From NCBI GenBank assembly GCA_018829205.1, contig JAHJUE010000022.1:310001-374000 (forward strand): a DNA stretch of 64,000 nt. The letters are read 5' to 3'. Positions within the stretch are counted from its first letter, which is position 1; the number at the start of each line of letters is the position of its first letter. Shown piece by piece: positions 62,178-64,000 of this stretch. The stretch is from Bacteroidota bacterium. Its GTDB lineage: Bacteria; Bacteroidota; Ignavibacteria; Ignavibacteriales; Melioribacteraceae. Under the pieces are notes generated by a model. It saw only the letters and a list, made by a program, of their open reading frames with translations. It ran no database searches and was not told where the DNA came from. A program made the position numbers and the translations under genes.

Positions 62178-63971
62178 TTAATCATCAAGCTGCAGCACTG
62201 CTAAAAAGGCTTCCTGAGGTATTTCAACATTACCAACCTGTTTCATCCTTTTTTTGCCTTCTTTCTGTTTTTCAAGAAGTTTTCTTTTTCTTGTTATATC
62301 ACCGCCGTAACATTTTGCGAGCACGTTTTTGCGCATAGCTTTTACGGTAGTTCTTGAAATAACCTTATTTCCGATTGCTGCTTGAATGGCTATTTCAAAC
62401 ATCTGTCTTGGTATTAGGTCTTTTAATTTTGTGCAGACCTTTCTTCCGTAATCAAAAGCCTTGCTTTTGTGAACAATAATTGAAAGCGCGTCAACTGTAT
62501 CTCCGTTAAACATAATATCAAGCTTAACTAATTCACTTTCGCGGTATCCGATATATTCATAATCAAGAGAAGCGTAGCCGCGTGAAATTGATTTTAACTT
62601 ATCGAAAAAATCGAAAATAATTTCCGACAGCGGGAATTCAAATTCGGCATCGGCTTTGGTCGGATCAATGTAGGTGGTGTTTTTGTAAACTCCTCTTTTC
62701 TCCATTGCCAGTTTCATTATACTGCCTACATATTCGCTAGGAGTAACTATCTGCGCTTTAACATAAGGCTCTTCTATTCTATCAATTGCTCCTACATCCG
62801 GCAAATCGGCCGGGTTATCAATAGTTAATTTTTCACCGTTCTTTTTATAAACTTCATATTCAACGTTAGGAAGGGTTGTAACAATTGATAGATTAAATTC
62901 ACGCTCAAGTCTTTCCTGCACAATTTCCATATGCAGCATTCCTAAAAACCCGCATCTAAAACCAAAACCTAAAGCGGCGGAAGTTTCAGGAGTAAAAATC
63001 AATGCCGAATCATTTAGAATAAATTTATCCAGCGCGTCGCGTAAATCTTCATAATCATCTGAACTGCTTGGGTAAAGTCCAGAATACACCATAGGTTTAA
63101 TTTCTTTGTAGCCCGGCAGCGGTTTTAACGCTCCGTTTCTTACATGGGTGATTGTATCACCGACCTTTGTATCATGAACGTCCTTGATACCGGAAATCAA
63201 ATATCCTACATCCCCGGTTTCAAGGATTTTTGTTTTTATTTTTTTTAATCCGAGTACGCCTATTTCTTCGGCCATATATTCATTACCGTGAACGAAAAAT
63301 TTTATTTGATCTCTTTCTCTTAATACACCGTTAAAAACTCTTACATAAGCGATAGCGCCTCGGTACGCGTCAAAAACAGAATCAAAAATTAATGCTTGAA
63401 GAGGGGCTTCCGGATCTCCTTTAGGGGCAGGAACTAATTTAACAATTGCTTCAAGAAGTTCGGATATGCCTTTTCTTTCTTTCGCGCTTGCTAATATTAT
63501 TGAATCGGCTTCGCATCCTATTAAATCAATTATCTGGTTCTTAACCACATCAACCATCGCGCTGGGCAGATCAATTTTATTTATAACGGGAATTATTTCA
63601 AGTCCCGCGTCAATTGCAAGATACAGATTACTAATTGTCTGAGCTTCAACTCCCTGCGCGGCGTCAACAATTAAAATTGCTCCTTCGCAAGCTGCAAGCG
63701 AACGGGAAACTTCATATGAAAAATCGACGTGACCCGGAGTATCGATCAAATTAAGTATATATTCCTGTTTATCGGAAGCAATATATTTCATTTTAATCGC
63801 GTGGGATTTGATTGTAATCCCTCTTTCGCGCTCAAGATCCATATCGTCAAGAAGCTGAGATTTTAATTCTCTCTGTGTTACGGTATGCGTCATTTCGAGC
63901 AAACCGTCGGCAATGGTAGACTTACCGTGATCTATGTGTGCAATTATGCAGAAATTTCTAATGTTTTTCAT
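62178..63971 (-). CDS. lepA: Elongation factor 4 (LepA)
   Basis: Ribosome-bound translational GTPase of 597 residues, thought to help stalled or back-translocated ribosomes and 30S assembly. G motifs: [40 protein letters not shown]. Domains II-IV resemble EF-G, and the LepA-specific C-terminal domain (about 485-597) ends in basic residues [17 protein letters not shown] and a conserved [10 protein letters not shown]. It opens the minus-strand lepA-lepB-lepB-protease-methyltransferase run. The window ends 29 bp upstream of its ATG, so the promoter is mostly outside. Confidence 0.98.
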   Translation of the reverse strand: MKNIRNFCIIAHIDHGKSTIADGLLEMTHTVTQRELKSQLLDDMDLERERGITIKSHAIKMKYIASDKQEYILNLIDTPGHVDFSYEVSRSLAACEGAILIVDAAQGVEAQTISNLYLAIDAGLEIIPVINKIDLPSAMVDVVKNQIIDLIGCEADSIILASAKERKGISELLEAIVKLVPAPKGDPEAPLQALIFDSVFDAYRGAIAYVRVFNGVLRERDQIKFFVHGNEYMAEEIGVLGLKKIKTKILETGDVGYLISGIKDVHDTKVGDTITHVRNGALKPLPGYKEIKPMVYSGLYPSSSDDYEDLRDALDKFILNDSALIFTPETSAALGFGFRCGFLGMLHMEIVQERLEREFNLSIVTTLPNVEYEVYKKNGEKLTIDNPADLPDVGAIDRIEEPYVKAQIVTPSEYVGSIMKLAMEKRGVYKNTTYIDPTKADAEFEFPLSEIIFDFFDKLKSISRGYASLDYEYIGYRESELVKLDIMFNGDTVDALSIIVHKSKAFDYGRKVCTKLKDLIPRQMFEIAIQAAIGNKVISRTTVKAMRKNVLAKCYGGDITRKRKLLEKQKEGKKRMKQVGNVEIPQEAFLAVLQLDD

Positions 63972-64000
63972 TTATATCAAATTTTTTAAGCAGGAAATAT

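Overview
The window is an AT-rich, gene-dense bacterial chromosome segment that looks like Ignavibacteriota (Ignavibacterium/Melioribacter-type, Bacteroidota/Chlorobiota superphylum). This rests on the exported S8 protease ending in a typical type IX secretion (T9SS) sorting domain, a PorZ-like double beta-propeller protein, a DUF4296-like lipoprotein, TPR-type sensor kinases, a RecQ with a C-terminal HTH_40-like domain, and a short CATACT...AGTATG hairpin repeat of a kind common in Bacteroidota genomes. The assignment is inference; no 16S rRNA is present. No tRNA, rRNA, CRISPR array, prophage or transposase was recognised.

Layout. 1-10 kb: the end of a truncated unknown gene, pdxH, a first recQ, a class IV aminotransferase, an MscS channel with a cupin gene upstream, a GNAT acetyltransferase and a CPA-type cation/proton antiporter. 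10-18 kb (minus strand): a patatin-like phospholipase, a STAS-like small protein, and a very large GH13 protein translationally coupled to a TPR/PAS sensor kinase. 18-25 kb (plus): mutS, a DUF1684 lipoprotein, aroF, tyrA and a second TPR sensor kinase, so two committed steps of aromatic amino-acid synthesis sit together. 25-34 kb (minus): an FAD oxidoreductase, an SDR lacking YxxxK, an hbd-ackA operon with a strong terminator, and a four-gene ABC-2 exporter array. 34-43 kb: a second, architecturally different recQ, a rhomboid protease with a small lipoprotein, pgk and gap (each with its own hairpin terminator), and divergently a Crp/Fnr regulator followed by a PHP phosphoesterase. 42-53 kb: the PorZ-like protein, an ABC-F ATPase, a ROK kinase without the usual zinc cysteines, the overlapping trio rsmA-mgtE-PAP2, an 8-cysteine duplicated small protein, menG/ubiE, rdgB and an AhpD-like protein flanked on both sides by repeats. 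53-64 kb: uvrA, a YigZ/IMPACT protein, an Rrf2 regulator with three Fe-S-type cysteines behind two matching palindromes, an O-methyltransferase, the T9SS-targeted subtilase, two tandem signal peptidases I and lepA.

Most content is core metabolism and information processing. Lower glycolysis (gap, pgk), a ROK sugar kinase, GH13 and acetate kinase suggest a carbohydrate-using organism able to make acetate; MenG indicates menaquinone respiration; two LepB enzymes plus a T9SS cargo show active protein export. I did not find a clear new multi-gene system. The best leads are regulatory or small: the paired palindromes before the Rrf2 gene, the CRP-geometry palindrome before the Crp/Fnr gene, the duplicated Cys-rich protein, the GH13/sensor-kinase coupling and the repeat-flanked AhpD-like gene.
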